A stretch of DNA of 64,000 nt from Mastigias papua (GCA_964019165.1 OZ025269.1:6920669-6984668), one strand, 5' to 3'. Numbered from the stretch's first letter, positions 25,246 to 37,889 are shown. Notes: a model not told the origin generated them from the letters alone. Numbers and translations are program-made.

Positions 25246-26718
25246 GTATCAGTTACTTTCTGATTAGCTAGTTTGCAAATTCCAAGTAACTACCATGGAA
25301 AGCTTGTTAAGATTTAGCTTTGGCACAATTGCAATACTTTTGATAGGGAAATTGCTACTTAATCTATCTGTAAAGAAAGCATAGCATGCATATTATTAAC
25401 ATCACAATAATTATTTTTGAGAGTCTTCTTCGATGATAACAGGTTTGAATCAAAGGAAAGAGCTTACCTAAAGTAACAGAGCTATGAAGCACAATCATTT
25501 TTCTTTTAGAGTAGTTCCTATCATAATATTTTAATTTACGTTTATGCTAGTTAGTGTCAAGTGCTCCTGATATCGTCAATCTCAAGTATAAGTTTATTAT
25601 TGAAAATTACTGCTTTGTCGCGGACGCAATTTTAAAGCAGCTCTTGAGTCGTTGTTCAAATATATGCATCTCACCTAAATTTGCCTAACATTGTTAGTTT
25701 TTTCAGTACACTAGAGACTTTGTAAATCACAAGAAAAGTTTATCCTCTCTTCAGATATAATCATAATCTTGATTTTAGTTCGTTGTCACAGACGGATTGG
25801 ATAATAACCCATTTTCTGATACTATAACTTCTTGTAGAAATCTCTGTGAAGTTCAAATGAAATATTAAGTAAAACAAACTAATTGATGAAACTGAATAAT
25901 GCCAATACTTCATAAAGTACATGAAATATAATGAAAAATTAGAATACTTTCAATTTCGACTGTCAAAGGCGAAATGTGACGAAGAATTTTCCCTATTGCG
26001 TTTCTTAATACATTTCATTAATCCAGAAAACAATACAACTAGGGTAAGAACCAATTAAAACAACTCGCTATCAGAACTCCTAATATCATCTTGATGGTAA
26101 GAGATTAATTGAACAATAGGAGAATATTTTTAGTATGTTGTGTTTATATGAAAGTCTAAGACATAAATGATGCATCTGTAAGTTCCTCTTGTCATGAAAG
26201 CATCATTTCAAATTCCCTTGTTACAATTTCAACGTTTCCGTGAAATCCCATCACCTCTAGCAATCAAAAGGTTTCATCGTGTTAAACCTAAAATTACCAA
26301 AGTGATTCTGTGCAATTTGTGACGTGATGAATGCACCCCTTTATTTCTGACAATAGTAAGCATTGATAAATCATCAAGACAGTTTTCTTAGATCGATAGT
26401 ACTAATAATAAATTCAGGGTATATTAGGATGCATATTTTCATCTTCAATGCTGCATTAGATTTTTTCTCTGACGTAATCCTTCTATAGAAATAATGAAGC
26501 AATTCTAAAAAGTGCTTTAAAGTAGATAGATATAGCTTAATTCCCTCAAAAAAGCATGAAGACTAACACATTAGTGCATTGTGAATTTTTGGCTAATAGG
26601 ATTACCAATTCCAATCATCACCATAAATTATAGTACGCAACTAATTTATCGAACTGTTTCTTCCAACTTCTGGCATCTGAATTATAATTGGTAATAAAAT
26701 ATGCCAATTTCATTTTAG
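25246..26718 (+). other. Intron of the channel gene
   Basis: No recognisable element. The acceptor is CATTTTAG. Confidence 0.5.
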
Positions 26719-26852
26719 TTACTTTGGATCTTCATATTGGAAAAAAAGTTGGAATTGGAAATACGGGAACTGTTACACTTTTAACGGCTATACAAATATA
26801 GATGGCAAAGATGTAGTCCCGCTTTCTTCTACAGCCAGTACTGGAACAGATG
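26719..26852 (+). CDS. DEG/ENaC channel, exon with GNCYTFN
   Basis: Splits a serine codon with the previous exon, then reads YFGSSYWKKSWNWKYGNCYTFNG. The G-x-C-Y/F-T-F-N block is a hallmark of the extracellular domain of DEG/ENaC proteins. It ends GATG|GTAGCA in phase 1, and the next exon completes a Gly codon. Both boundaries are supported by conserved protein sequence and phase. Confidence 0.9.
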
Positions 26853-28564
26853 GTAGCACCTTTTCCTTTGTCTTTCGTGTTTATATTTATTCATACACAC
26901 AAACAAACATTAAGTCTTTTAGCTACATATATGACATTAAACCCCGATCGAGGTGAAGTAGGAATAATTGTATAAACAACAGGCTAGGAGGAAAGTAAAA
27001 CATGCAACTCTAAAGTGATAAACAAATATCAATTTTTGTAAAACTTTCCTATGAGTTCTGCTTTCTCACTTTGCAATATGTTCCATGAGAATATTGACCT
27101 ATGAAAATAGTTGTGTTTGATGATAAATCATCCTTGGCAATGCATTGTCGGCTTCTAGGGTAATCATTGAATGAGTATTTCCGAGTATAGAAGGCACATT
27201 GTAAATATTGTTTCTGTTATCTAATTACAGCTTCTAAATCGTGAAGTGTTCAATGCTTACCAAAGTCTTGGAACACTTATACTACTTTTTGATATGTAAA
27301 ACACACTCCTCATTCCCTTTTAGAACAATTTTACGTTAAATAGAGCTTTCTTTTAGCAAACATGTCAATTCGCTTTCAAATAACACTAAGCCAAATAAGT
27401 TTCTATCTCAAAATTGCCTTTCGAAGGGTGGGGTTCACTAGCTGCGCGATCTTGTCATATAATAAGAAACATTTCCAGAAAGAATACCTTCCAAGTTTTC
27501 AAAAAGCTATTCATTAAGCTAAAGGCTTTGAAAGTGACCAGACACCCTTAAAATGTTATAAGATGCCTCATTTTGGCTCCAGCAGAGGTGTATCCAGGAA
27601 GATAGAAACAGGGGATGTGTCTAGGGGCGTAGAATCGAAGATTTTTCAATAAACCATGCCTTTAAAACTCTTGCAAAAGTAAGGAAGTGATCTTTTTCAA
27701 TGTTTCCATGCAATATTTTATTTACAATTGCAATGATAAATGATACAGCTTTTACACTTGTATTCATACTACCATGTACAGTAGCATTTTATTCAAATGA
27801 CTGTTATCAGTAATGCCATGTTTCTAGTATCATTGTATGTATACACCTGGGTCGTTTCAAAGCAGATTTGTACTTATCCACTTTATAGTACAGCACTGTT
27901 GCCCATAACCATTGGGTCCTTAAAGAGATAATGTCATGCTCCACATCTTCCATGTGGCTTATATCGCTACACAGGACAAAGCAATCTGCACACTACTCTT
28001 CTCCCATTAATTTTACAAAGTTTCGTAACAATCGCACGGACCATGTTTAAAAACTTCTCCTCATTCTCGTCTTTGGTATGCCATTGGGTTCCAGTTCACC
28101 TATAAAGAAACTTTTTTGAAAAGGTAATGCAAATAGACTTGAATTATCTTATTATGCTCTAAAATGTGCTTGATTAATGCCCCTCATATATTCAACCGCT
28201 AAAGAAGCTTTAAGTTAAAAGGCATGGTGCTTGATGACTGGCACTTAGTTTACGTAGCTTTTTATGTGCACCAATGCAGGGTAATGACAAAGTAAAGATT
28301 AATGCAACTCAGGACCACATATTTGACAACAACAGCATGAAGAGTGCATACCCATAGTTCAAAACTACACAAAGCAATTCCTTTAGCCAGAAAATGTCTC
28401 TTTAGCCTGAAAATGTCTCTTCAGGTGATGTAGGATCCCATTTATTATCAGAGTTGGAGTAACTGCCTTTTACTGAACTTTGGATAACTGTAGCTATGAA
28501 GAATCTATTGAAAGCATATATTGCTAACTCAATAATACTAATCTAAGATTTCTACAAATAATCA
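26853..28564 (+). other. Intron of the channel gene
   Basis: Nothing firmly recognised. Around 27590-27650 a GTGTATCCAGGAAG...GGGGATGTGTC block resembles the core of a common non-coding dispersed repeat. The minus strand at 27890-28130 has a broken open stretch of unknown nature. Confidence 0.4.
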
Positions 28565-28925
28565 AACGAATCAAACAAATGATAGAAAAGGTTCAAAGAA
28601 AAGCTGAGCGCTTTGTTGCAAACAATTACGGTCGAAGCTCTAGTGCTACAGATACGCTGAGAAGTTTAAACTGGGAAACCTTGGAATCATGTACAACACG
28701 CCTTTAACTAAACTTCTTACGTAAAGCTATCTGACTATTCCCAAATAAGCCATTGCAGGAAAGTGTGTAATTTACATTCCAAACAGTGCCTAAATATGCT
28801 CAGGTCGACCGTATTTCTCAGAGAATTAAGCTTTGTGTTTTATGTTTTTAGCGGGGCATTTGTATTGACAAATTTGTCTCTAAATGTTAATTAATGATGA
28901 TAATAATGAATCATGGTTTAAACCC
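28565..28925 (+). pseudogene. LINE 3'-end fragment
   Basis: Reads IEKVQRKAERFVANNYGRSS then SLNWETLES, the C-terminal segment typical of Jockey/CR1-like ORF2 (IExVQRRAARFV...L.W..LE.RR), with an early stop. A non-coding tail follows to about 28925, ending in an ATGATGATAATAATG-type 3' terminus. It is inserted in an intron of the channel gene. Confidence 0.7.
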
Positions 28926-30195
28926 AGAGCACATCTACTTGCAATCTTATCAGAAACCTGTAATTCAGTGAAGAACAATATAACATATTTGATTGGACAG
29001 TAATCAAAATATTATATTAGCATGCAATTTGCCTGAGGAAACTTCATACGGAATCCTGACGAGTTAAGGGCTCTAAAGTTTTACCTACTTTAGGCTAAAG
29101 CTAGAGTTAGAAGACAGACATTAGTATTGAGGTGGAATAAGTTCGCCAGAGGGAAATCATTGGGGATAGGGTATTATCTAAATTTATGCTACGCAAGTCA
29201 TAAATTGCAAAGGAAAATTTTAAGCGGCCAAATTAGAGACCTGCTTTGGCAATTATGACAAGATGACGTCTATTCTTCCACGTAAAAAGACATTCAAGAA
29301 TAAAATTTGCAAAACAAATATCAGAAAAAACCGGGCTATGGATTAAAAATTACTGCATTTGTTCTTGGTGAACAATGTCATATTATGTTTGCAATACAAA
29401 GACGTTATGATGGCACAAACTATCAGCACAAATACATGGCCATAAAGCGAACAGTGTTTTCTTGCTTGAACCCAGAGATCATCACTTATTATTCTGTTTG
29501 TATTAAAATCAGGGCAATTGCTAAAACGGATCCCAGAAAATCGTTTCTTCAGCCAATTTGCTCAATCAATCGGTTTCTTCTTTGCTTTTTTCTTTTTCAT
29601 TTGAGTGTCCGAAGTAAATAATATGCTAGAAAATAGGCAGCGTATTTTGTCATCCATAGAAAATACTGGACTACCTATATAAAAAATGGTTTTGCCAAAA
29701 TCAATTCATTTATTACAAATGTTAGCTTAGATGGGTAAGATCCTGTCCTTTATAAAGCTGCATTTGCAATGGTTTCCACACAATCTTACGTTCTAGGCTA
29801 ACATTTTTAATAAAAGGCTTGATTTTGGCAAAGCGAGTTGTAATGCATACTATATAACATTTATATAGGTATTCTAAACGAGAAAAATAATGCAATTGTT
29901 AGTGATAATTTTCCGTTCTTTTAATTAGAGATTACATCTTTAAATGTCCTTTCACCTCTTATTCTAAAATTTATAAATTGCATCAATAGAACTGCTATGC
30001 AATCTTTAACACGAAGTGTCAAAATTAAGCGACAATGCGGAACCATTGCCTGTCATACTGAATGTTCCTACTTCACCCAATGTTCAACAAAATCAGATAA
30101 CGAAAGTAGTCCCAGTTTTCTACAATATATATCAAAAAACTTAGATTTATTTGAAAAATTTATAACTGATAGGAATTATATGCTCCTCTTTTTAG
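28926..30195 (+). other. Intron of the channel gene
   Basis: The open frame 29307-29621 has no family motif. The acceptor is CTCTTTTTAG. Confidence 0.4.
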
Positions 30196-30359
30196 GTCTT
30201 CTTCTCATTTTTGATATAAAGGTCAAAGAATACCTACAAGATCTAACTTTAGAAGAAGGTATACGTATACTCATTGGTGATCAAGATGAACCACTTTATC
30301 CGGTAGAAAAAGGCATTAGCATAGAGCCTGGTGTATCAGCAAGTATATCAATCAAGAAG
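30196..30359 (+). CDS. DEG/ENaC channel, exon with DQDEP and SISIKK
   Basis: Completes a Gly codon from the previous exon, then reads GLLLIFDIKVKEYLQDL, GIRILIGDQDEPLYPVEKG and PGVSASISIKK. This is the canonical central run of the family (GLxLxLxIxxxEYL...GxxVxIHDQxExPxP...PGxxxxIxxxK). It ends AAG|GTAAAA in phase 0. The open frame continues about 18 codons into the intron, so a later donor is possible. The segment that should follow in the family (up to a PYGNC-like block) was not found downstream. Confidence 0.9.
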
Positions 30360-30646
30360 GTAAAAAATGTACAAAAAGTCATTCATTATATGCAAAACAA
30401 ACAAGCAAGCTAGCAATAACTATTTATATCCTTATCTATTTCATATGTTCAAAATCAACTTGATTTCTAAAGATGCTGATAAGGAAGAGATGAATGGGTA
30501 GTTCCTATATATATTTATATCAAACATGGCTTCCGAAAGAGAACTTCTGTGCAGTCCATTACTGTTGCTATCTAACTCCTAAGAACTATTGAGATTATCA
30601 GAATCGCTTTACAATCAATTTGGTTTGGTTAACATAGGAAGCATGT
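30360..30646 (+). other. Intron of the channel gene
   Basis: No exon recognised where one coding the next conserved block would be expected. Confidence 0.4.
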
Positions 30647-30850
30647 ATGTTTGATATCGACAAAGACGAGGAATAGGGTACAGTAAAGTTGAGACTAGAG
30701 TTGCCTGGAGTTGAATGTTTGATATCGACAAAGACGAGGAATAGGGTACAGTAAAGTTGAGACTAGAGTTGCCTGGAGTTGAATGTTTGATATCGACAAA
30801 GACGAGGAATAGGGTACAGTAAAGTTGAGGCTAGAGTTGCCTGGAGTTGA
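30647..30850. repeat. 68-bp tandem repeat, three units
   Basis: Units begin at 30647, 30715 and 30783 (each ATGTTTGATATCGACAAAGA onward). The three are almost identical, with one A/G difference in the third. The near-identity indicates a recent triplication. It sits in an intron, where one channel exon appears to be missing. Confidence 0.95.
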
Positions 30851-31420
30851 ATCACTACGACATATAGCTCAATTGTTATACTTGTCATCAATCTACAACT
30901 GCATCTTCTTCTGTGATAAATCAGAAGTCTTATGTAGTTTTTTTGATTGTTTGGTGATTGTGCGGAAAGACAGCATTATAAACTACTGTTTTATGTTGCA
31001 AGATTCTGTCTGTAAATTTTAAATTTACAAATTTTCTCTTAGAGCATTATCCAGAGAGAAGATACTCATGGCAATGGCAGTTGCAAGGCGACAACAAATG
31101 AAAAAGTGAAATATTTAGTGGAGGTATCATTGAGTTATTTACTTTTAAATGAAGCAATTGTATAATTAGATATAATCGGAAATCTGTAAACTTCGGACTA
31201 TAATGAAACAATCTTTCCATCATGTTGAAGTACTTGAAATATATCAAAAATTCAAATTTGATCAATTACTTTAATTCATGAATAATACACAGCATCATTC
31301 TCATATTTGCTAAATAATGCAACAGTTTCAAAGGGTAACTTTCTTCAAAAACTTCGAATTGAAGAAAATTTGAAATAATTCAATAGATATATATCCAATC
31401 ATATTTTTATTCTTTTAAAG
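30851..31420 (+). other. Intron of the channel gene
   Basis: Frame 30825-31022 has no channel motif. The acceptor is TCTTTTAAAG. Confidence 0.4.
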
Positions 31421-31529
31421 GACTGTATAGCTAAATGCAAGTCGGCGAAGCAGATAGAGTTATGCAATTGCACTGAATCAAAATATGTTGGATTAACAAC
31501 TTCTCAGATATGTGTAAATCAAAGTGACA
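31421..31529 (+). CDS. DEG/ENaC channel, first cysteine-rich exon
   Basis: Thirty-six codons starting in phase 0: DCIAKCKSAKQIELCNCTES, then SQICVNQSD. The C-x3-C-x8-C-x-C spacing and a later single Cys match the thumb region of DEG/ENaC channels (usual CxxxC...xxCxC...C). It ends ACA|GTAAGC in phase 1. It should be preceded by a block ending in a Y-S-like pair, which was not located. Confidence 0.85.
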
Positions 31530-32124
31530 GTAAGCACCTTTCATTTCAAAAGTTGTAATATCATGCGAAGCTTTTTCTTCACACTGCTATTATTTCTTCA
31601 ATCATTATTCAAGTAGCATTGAAAAATCAATCTGAAAGTGCAACTTTATTATGAATTTAAGGATGAAACCAGCGACCAGTAGCATTACAGGGTAAATCAG
31701 CAAAAATAGCCAAGATCACAAATTTTTTAAATTTTTATTGACACATCAGTTATTCTTAATTAACGACGAAGCTGTTATGACAGCCTAGTGGATTACAAAC
31801 GAAGCCGTTATGATACAGCCTAATAGAACGTTTCGAGACGAAGTTGTCTATCTTCAGCTAATTTAAAAGGGAAAACATAGGGTTTCATAACTAAGCATTA
31901 TACCTTCTCACATGATTTGTATAGCAAGCATCACTATAATTAAATATCGATTAAAATTGTGAGAAGCATGAACTTCCTTAATATCAGAGATATAAGCGAT
32001 AACACATGCAAAATTTGAGAATTCAAGTAATGGACCTGCAAAATCATTGAAAAAACTGCCTAGGAATCTCGAAGCAATTATCATTTTTGTGTCTTACGTG
32101 TCTGTTCTTTTATCCGTAATGCAG
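31530..32124 (+). other. Intron of the channel gene
   Basis: Contains an imperfect tandem pair near 31765-31825 (ACGAAGCYGTTATGA). Nothing else seen. Confidence 0.4.
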
Positions 32125-32203
32125 GGACGTGCATTGCATTGGTCAATGGCAACTTTTCACGAGGTTTCCTTGAGTGCAGCAGTGCTTGTCCACAACCATG
32201 CAA
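32125..32203 (+). CDS. DEG/ENaC channel, second cysteine-rich exon (CPQPC)
   Basis: Joins the previous exon by an Arg codon (A|GG) and reads TCIALVNGNF, then ECSSACPQPC. The C-x3-CPxPC ending is characteristic of the thumb of the family. The donor TGCAA|GTACGT leaves two bases, which pair with the C of the exon at 40009 to give Asn. That join yields PCNTSRFEK, exactly where the family has PCNE-x-x-Y. Confidence 0.9.
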
Positions 32204-33619
32204 GTACGTGAAGTCTTTCCACAACATTACTGTGATATAGCTCTCTTATAAGACAATACCTCTGCAGAACTTACTCTTTTCTTACTCTTCTGCTTATGTC
32301 AGTTTAGACCAGAAGTTCTTACTTCTTTTGGTACTGCTAACCTTTTGAACCACACAAAGTATCCAGTCTACCCGGTGCTCCAAAAAAGTAGACATTTAAA
32401 AATTGTTGAGTTAGAACCTTGGCTCTGTGTCAACCTCCCCTCTCCCCACCTTTTCGACGTTACGTTTCTCTCCGATCGTCCGATTGCATATTTTTTATAG
32501 AAAGAAAGTCGAAAATAATTTAATTATAAAGTTAAAGGATCTGGAATACAGCGATGGCATTTTTGGCAATATTAATGTGATAACGCATTTTAAATTTATT
32601 TTTGTAATCTGTCCTTTAGACTAATTTTTGTAAATAGACTGTACCATGTAGACTGCTGACTGCCATGGTTACTGTGAATAGGTTAGGGTGGCTATTTTAC
32701 CAGGGGAGATTGGAAAATACTATAAAAAACTAAGAAAACTAAGATTGCAGCAAAATCCCGAGCGAAATTGGAAATTTGTGGAAAAGAACCCTATTAAAGA
32801 TAATCCTTTCCATACCTTTTTCAGAGCTGTGAATTGTGATCAAACCTATACTCATGGCCATCTGCAAGGACGCTGCCACTTGTTTATAAGTGGGGGAATG
32901 TATGAGGACCCACCATGGTTGGATCCGATACAAGAAACTTTTTGACACTTCATCCTCTAAAACAGCTTAAAAGGCATCTCCCAGGCACAAATTTTATTTA
33001 ATATTGTAGTGCCCAAACATGGATCTTGCAAAAATGTACAATTAAGATTAAAAAAAGAGGCAGGAATGGCTTAGAACGAATGTGAAAGGAAGTCAATGCC
33101 CCAAATTTCCCAGTGTGTCACTGTTCCTTATGTAGTTTCGCATGCATATACATTGCTAGACAATACCCTTCCTATACCTAATATTCCATCGAATACACGA
33201 GGTTAGTGCACGTTGACCCTGACCGACAAAAGCTGCTGAATTTACATTGATTGACCAATTTGACAAGATAGAAATCTTACAACCTGACGACTCTTGCAAG
33301 CTACACCCCTGCTCATTATTGGCAGTGTCAGTGAGAATTCAGTGAGAAAGGCTGATTATAATCAGTGGATTGATATTACCATTACATCATTCCTCTTCAT
33401 TGCCTCCTGGAGGCCACTGAAGGCAGGAAATATTAAAATCCTGTTCATTTACTGCTCTCCTTTCCTCGAGCTCCTGCATTGCCTGAAAAGCTGAAGCTTT
33501 GAAATGCAACATACAAATCTTTCACGTCATTCCTATTATAATTCAGTACCCAAGAAGTGCACTTCATATAGCTATTACGCAGCCAGATGCAGATGTCACT
33601 GTAGCTGAAAGATGGTTTT
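32204..33619 (+). other. Large intron, proximal part; one unassigned open frame
   Basis: The + frame 32688-32945 is the most protein-like unassigned stretch here, with IGKYYKKLRKLRLQQNP, NPFHTFFRAVNCDQTY and MYEDPPWLDPI blocks. It starts 'ATTTTACCAG|GGGAG', compatible with an acceptor, and ends in TGA. I do not recognise the family. It may be a remnant of another repeat. Confidence 0.3.
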
Positions 33620-36600
33620 CTGAAAGCTGTCATCCCTGAGTAATTAGGGTCGCTGGTGCGAATCTTTCTCCTATCTTTCTCATATAGCTCCCTATCTTCT
33701 GCATCAGTCACCTGCAGCGCCTTAATTTTAAGGTCTTCTTCTATACAGTTCATAAATTGTCGTTTTGACCTTCCTGTTGATCTTCTTCCAACTTTTAGGC
33801 CCATCACTCTCTTGCACAGTTCCTGTTCCTTACTTCTCCAAATATGTTCAAACCATCTTAATCTTTTCTCTCTCATCTTATACTCATCTTTTCTACTCCA
33901 AGTTTCTTTCTACCAGTTTTATTTTCCACCCTATCCTTTCCTGTAATTCCTCTCATCCACCGTAACATCCCCATCTCTGCTGTATCAGCTTTTTTCTCCT
34001 GACATTTGGTTATTGGTAGTGCTTCTGTGCAATACAACTAGGCTGGTCTAACTATCATTTAATATATATATATTTCCCTTAATATAAGGAGGCACTCTCA
34101 CATCGCATAGTATTCCTAACATATTTCTCCAAGCATGCCATCCCGCTGTTATCCTCCTCTCTACTTCCCTGGATGCTACTCCATCTTCCTGTAGAGTGGA
34201 CCTTAAGTGCTGGAATTCTCTCAAACTTATTAGCTTGACTCCTCTTAATTCTATCTCTCCTTCATTTCTGTCACCTGCCTGCATCCTCAGATACTCCGTT
34301 TTCTCTCTGCTAACTTTCAGTCCATAGTCTTCCAATGCTCTCCTCCATCCCTCTAATTGGTCTTCTACAACCTGTCTTTCCCTTCCACACAAAACCACAT
34401 CATCTGTAAAAATCATGTTCTCTGGGGCCCTCTTTCTGACATTATCTGTTAGGGTGTCCATTACAATGGTTAAGATACATAGACTAAGAACTGATCCCTG
34501 ATGCACTCCCATTGTAACTATATAGCTCTCATTTCTGCCTGCAGGAGATTTTGTCTGGGTTTCACTGTATTTGTACATATCATGGATGACTTTAATATAC
34601 TTTTCTGGTACTTTCTTTATCCTCGAACAATTCCAGACTTCACGTATGCTTTTTCTAGGTCTATAAACACAAGATGTAGGCTTGTATTCCTTTCTCTGTA
34701 TTTTTCTATTAACTGTCTTATTGAAAATATTGGAGCTGATGTGCTTCTTCCTGTCATGAATCCAAATTGCTGTTTAGATACTCCTACCTCTTCCCTTAGC
34801 CTTCTATCAATAATCCTCTCCAATAATTTAATCGTGTGTGACATTTACTTCATTCCACGGTAATTTTTGCATTCCTGTATGTCTCCCTTTTTCTTGAAGA
34901 TGGGTACTAACACACTCTTTCTCCATTCATCTGGCATCTTTCCTACTTCCCATAATTTTCCAAAGAGTTTGGTTAGCCACTCAATTCCTTCTCTATATAG
35001 GCACTTTCAGGCCTCAATGGGAATATTGTCCGTAAACCTACTGCTTTATTATTTTTCATATTTCCCATTGCGTCTCTCCTCTCCTCTTCACTAATATCCT
35101 GTGTATCTCTTACTTCTCTTTGCTGCACATATCTTTGGATCCTATCATTCTCCTCATTTAGCAATTCTGCAAAGTACTCCTTCCATCATTCTTTGATTTT
35201 ATCATCATCTAACAACACTTCTTCATCTTTGCTTTTAATGCACCCAATTTGTGACACATCTTCTGACCTTTTCTTTCTGCACCTAGCCATTCTGATTGCT
35301 GTATTCACTCCACTCTACACTTCTAAGCTTTTGTACGTCTCTATATGCAATCCATTTTGCTCTTGCCACTGCTTTCTTTGCCAGTTTATCGGCTTGTATG
35401 TACTCTTTCTTACTTTCTTCTGTTCCCAATCTATATTTTCCCTCATTTTCTCTTTTTTCCATTTGATTGTCTCTTCCACTCAATCATTCCACCACCAATT
35501 TTCCTTTTCCACCATCACCTTACCATTAGTTACTCCACGTAATCTTTCTGCATACTCTCTCATAAATTTATTTCTATCGCTCCAGGTAGCCTCTATTTGC
35601 TTCTTCAGGTGCTCTTTCATTTCCAGGTAGAAGGTTTCCTTTTTTTCTTCAATCTTCAAATTCCACCACTTTGTCTTCTTTTCTGTTGACATGCTTGAGA
35701 TCTTCTTTTGCATCCAACTAACTATAGCTACTACTAGTCTGTGTTGTTTTGCCACATAATCCCCCGGTATCACTTTGCAATCCTTCACACTCTTTAGGTC
35801 TGACCTTCAACACATAAGGTAATCAATTTGTGTTTTGTGTTGGCCGCTGTTGTATGTTATTAGTTTATTAATTTCTTTCTTGAAGTAGTTTTCATAATTG
35901 CTAGGCTTTCAGCTTTTGCAAAGTTAATTATTCTTTCTCCTTCCTCATTCCTGATTCTGATTCCACAATTACCCACGCATTCCTCATTTCCCTTGTTACC
36001 CAATCCTACATGTCCATTTAAGTCTCCTCCAATCCAGATCATTTCTCCTCCTTGCATTACCTGTGTCATTTCTTCCCAGAATGCCTCCTTCTCTTCTTCA
36101 CCATAACCAATCTGTGGTACATATGCCGGCACAATCTTGCAAACCTCTTTTACATTTAAAGATCTCAAGGACATCACTCTATCAGACACTCTTTTCACCC
36201 CTATCACATTTTCTTTTAGCTCTTTGTCTAAGATTACTCCAACTACATTTCTTTTATCATGAATTCCTGAGTAAAATAGCTTATATCTATCTCCAATCTC
36301 TTTAGTCTTAGGGCCTTTCCATTTTGTCTCTTGAACACTTATAACATTTATGCCTCTTTTTCCCATCATCTTTATCAACTCCATACTTTTTCTTGTCATG
36401 CTTCCCACGTTTAGTGTGGCTGTTTTTATGCTACTGATTTGTCGCAAACTTCTAGCTCTGGTTCTCTGAAGTAGCTTATTTAGCCTTATCAGCTCTTGAT
36501 AAGGTAGCCGCGCTCATTTATCACAGTCTCGCAGCGATCAGACTGTGCGTCGTTTACGGAGTAAGCCCTAACCGGTAAGTCCTTCCTTTTTATTCACATC

Positions 36601-36730
36601 TTTCATAAATTTGGCAGCTCCTTTTTACTGGACGGATGCCCTTCCTGACACCAAACCCTCCTCCTTCCTCCAGGCTTGGAACTGGCTAGGTGCCCACGTT
36701 GCCTGTTTGGGCCTAGGCGGAGTTTTTCTG
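33620..36730 (-). mobile_element. Nearly full-length non-LTR retrotransposon, broken
   Basis: Reading down the minus strand, a 5' region (about 36730-36460) contains GGATGCCCTTCCTGACACCA in + orientation, a sequence I associate with the 5' end of RTE-like elements. An AP endonuclease follows (36447-35860; TATLNVGSM, VQETKW, GGDLNGHVG). Then comes a linker with KKTKWWNLK and WWWND, then RT (34844-34617 with LLERIIDRRLREEV, GFMTGRSTSAPIF, VFIDLEKAY; 34578 down with YADD-like FTDDVVLCGR and KVSREKTEYL). The C terminus near 33850-33650 reads RSTGRSKRQFMNCIEEDLK. In the catalytic box the first Asp is preceded by Thr (F-T-D-D). Several frameshifts and stops break it. It lies in a channel-gene intron, opposite in orientation to the gene. 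Confidence 0.85.
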
Positions 36731-36784
36731 AAAACTGCCGTTAATGGCCATAATTGTCCGCGACAAATTATGATCATTCCAAAA

Positions 36785-37230
36785 AAAAATGTTAGGTGAC
36801 AAACACATCGAATGTGAGGGACTACAGGGTGTCACTTTTGATAAGAACTTAAATTTCCAAGAACATATAGAGGTATATGTAAAAGTCCAATCCAAACATA
36901 AACTCACTGGCTTGCATTTTTCATTATATTCATTGGTGAAGTCAGGCAGTCTAGTGACTGTAATTGAAGTGCAGCTCACTTATCGCCCACTTCGAAGTAT
37001 GTTTAACGAATGGATAGTAACTCTTACCTTAGATAATATAAAAGTCAGAGCATTTGGACTTGTATAAAGGAACCAGGAAACAAAGAAAGCGCTCCATATA
37101 GCAATGCTAACATAACAAGGCTACATTAAATACTATAGCCATTTATAACTACGGTCTGCAATATCTAATAACTAGAATTTTAAGAATGCAAACACCATGA
37201 ACTCGTCGTTCATGAGGAGTATATTCACGA
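36785..37230 (+). pseudogene. LINE ORF2 C-terminal fragment
   Basis: Reads LGDKHIECEGLQGVTFDKNL, then NFQEHIEVYVKVQSKHKLTG, like the post-RT region of Jockey/CR1-type elements (K-x-LGVxxDxxLxFxxHI...K-x-xxKxG). The match then decays. It is adjacent to, but opposite in strand from, the element at 33620-36730, so it is an independent insertion. Confidence 0.55.
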
Positions 37231-37289
37231 GATCGCGAGAAAGGTATTGTGGCCGAAGTAGCAGCTACTTATCATTACTCCATTTTTGT

Positions 37290-37735
37290 TTTGAGTAGTT
37301 TTCCCCCCATAAACGGAGCTGTTTCTCTTTTCTGCTCATCTGTGTGAAGGCTGCTTCTATTTTGGGGTAATATCAACTAAAAATCAAAAGCGAATCAAAA
37401 TATACCGGTTTTGCCAGAAAACAGAATAGTATAAACGGGGCAACAAATATCTGTATTTTTTTAGATCCGTTTTCATTTAGCTCCACTTTTGGGGTAGGCT
37501 ATTGCGAATGCAAAGCCAAAAATGGAACAAAACATATCCTTTTTTGTCCGTAAATGGAGGTATTGTAAACGGGCCAGCAGATATCCGCATTTCTTTAGTT
37601 CCGTTGTCATATAGCCCCGCTTTTATTTGTCGTTTGATTAAGCTTCGTTTTGGGTACTGTGTAATGTGACAACGGAGCTAAAGGTGTCCTTATTTGTCCA
37701 GAACCGGGGTATAGTGTAAATGGGCCTAAGTATGA
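37290..37735. repeat. Imperfect tandem repeat, about 130-bp units
   Basis: Blocks with GTAAACGGGCC or a variant, then ATATCYGYATTTYTTTAG, TCCGTTKTCATWTAGC, CCRCTTTT and a TCCTTWTTTGTCC block recur two to three times (about 37425, 37567 and partly 37690). No coding potential. Confidence 0.55.
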
Positions 37736-37889
37736 CCATTCCAATCCTTGTGGTATGGTTAGCACCTTATCGCATCAGATTAATAGTTATTTATGAAAGT
37801 TTATATCCGCCAAGTTCAGAATTGTCTGGGATCGTTTGTTGACTGGCTGATCGAAGTCCGTAGATGTTTTTTTCTTATTAAGTAATGTG

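Noticed and set aside
30647..30850. Repeat-spacer array like a CRISPR
   Set aside because: Direct tandem 68-bp units without unique spacers, in an animal gene intron.
33656..36305. Several + strand frames of 60-145 residues rich in Phe, Ser and Leu
   Set aside because: They are antisense to the minus-strand LINE, whose endonuclease and RT motifs are clear.
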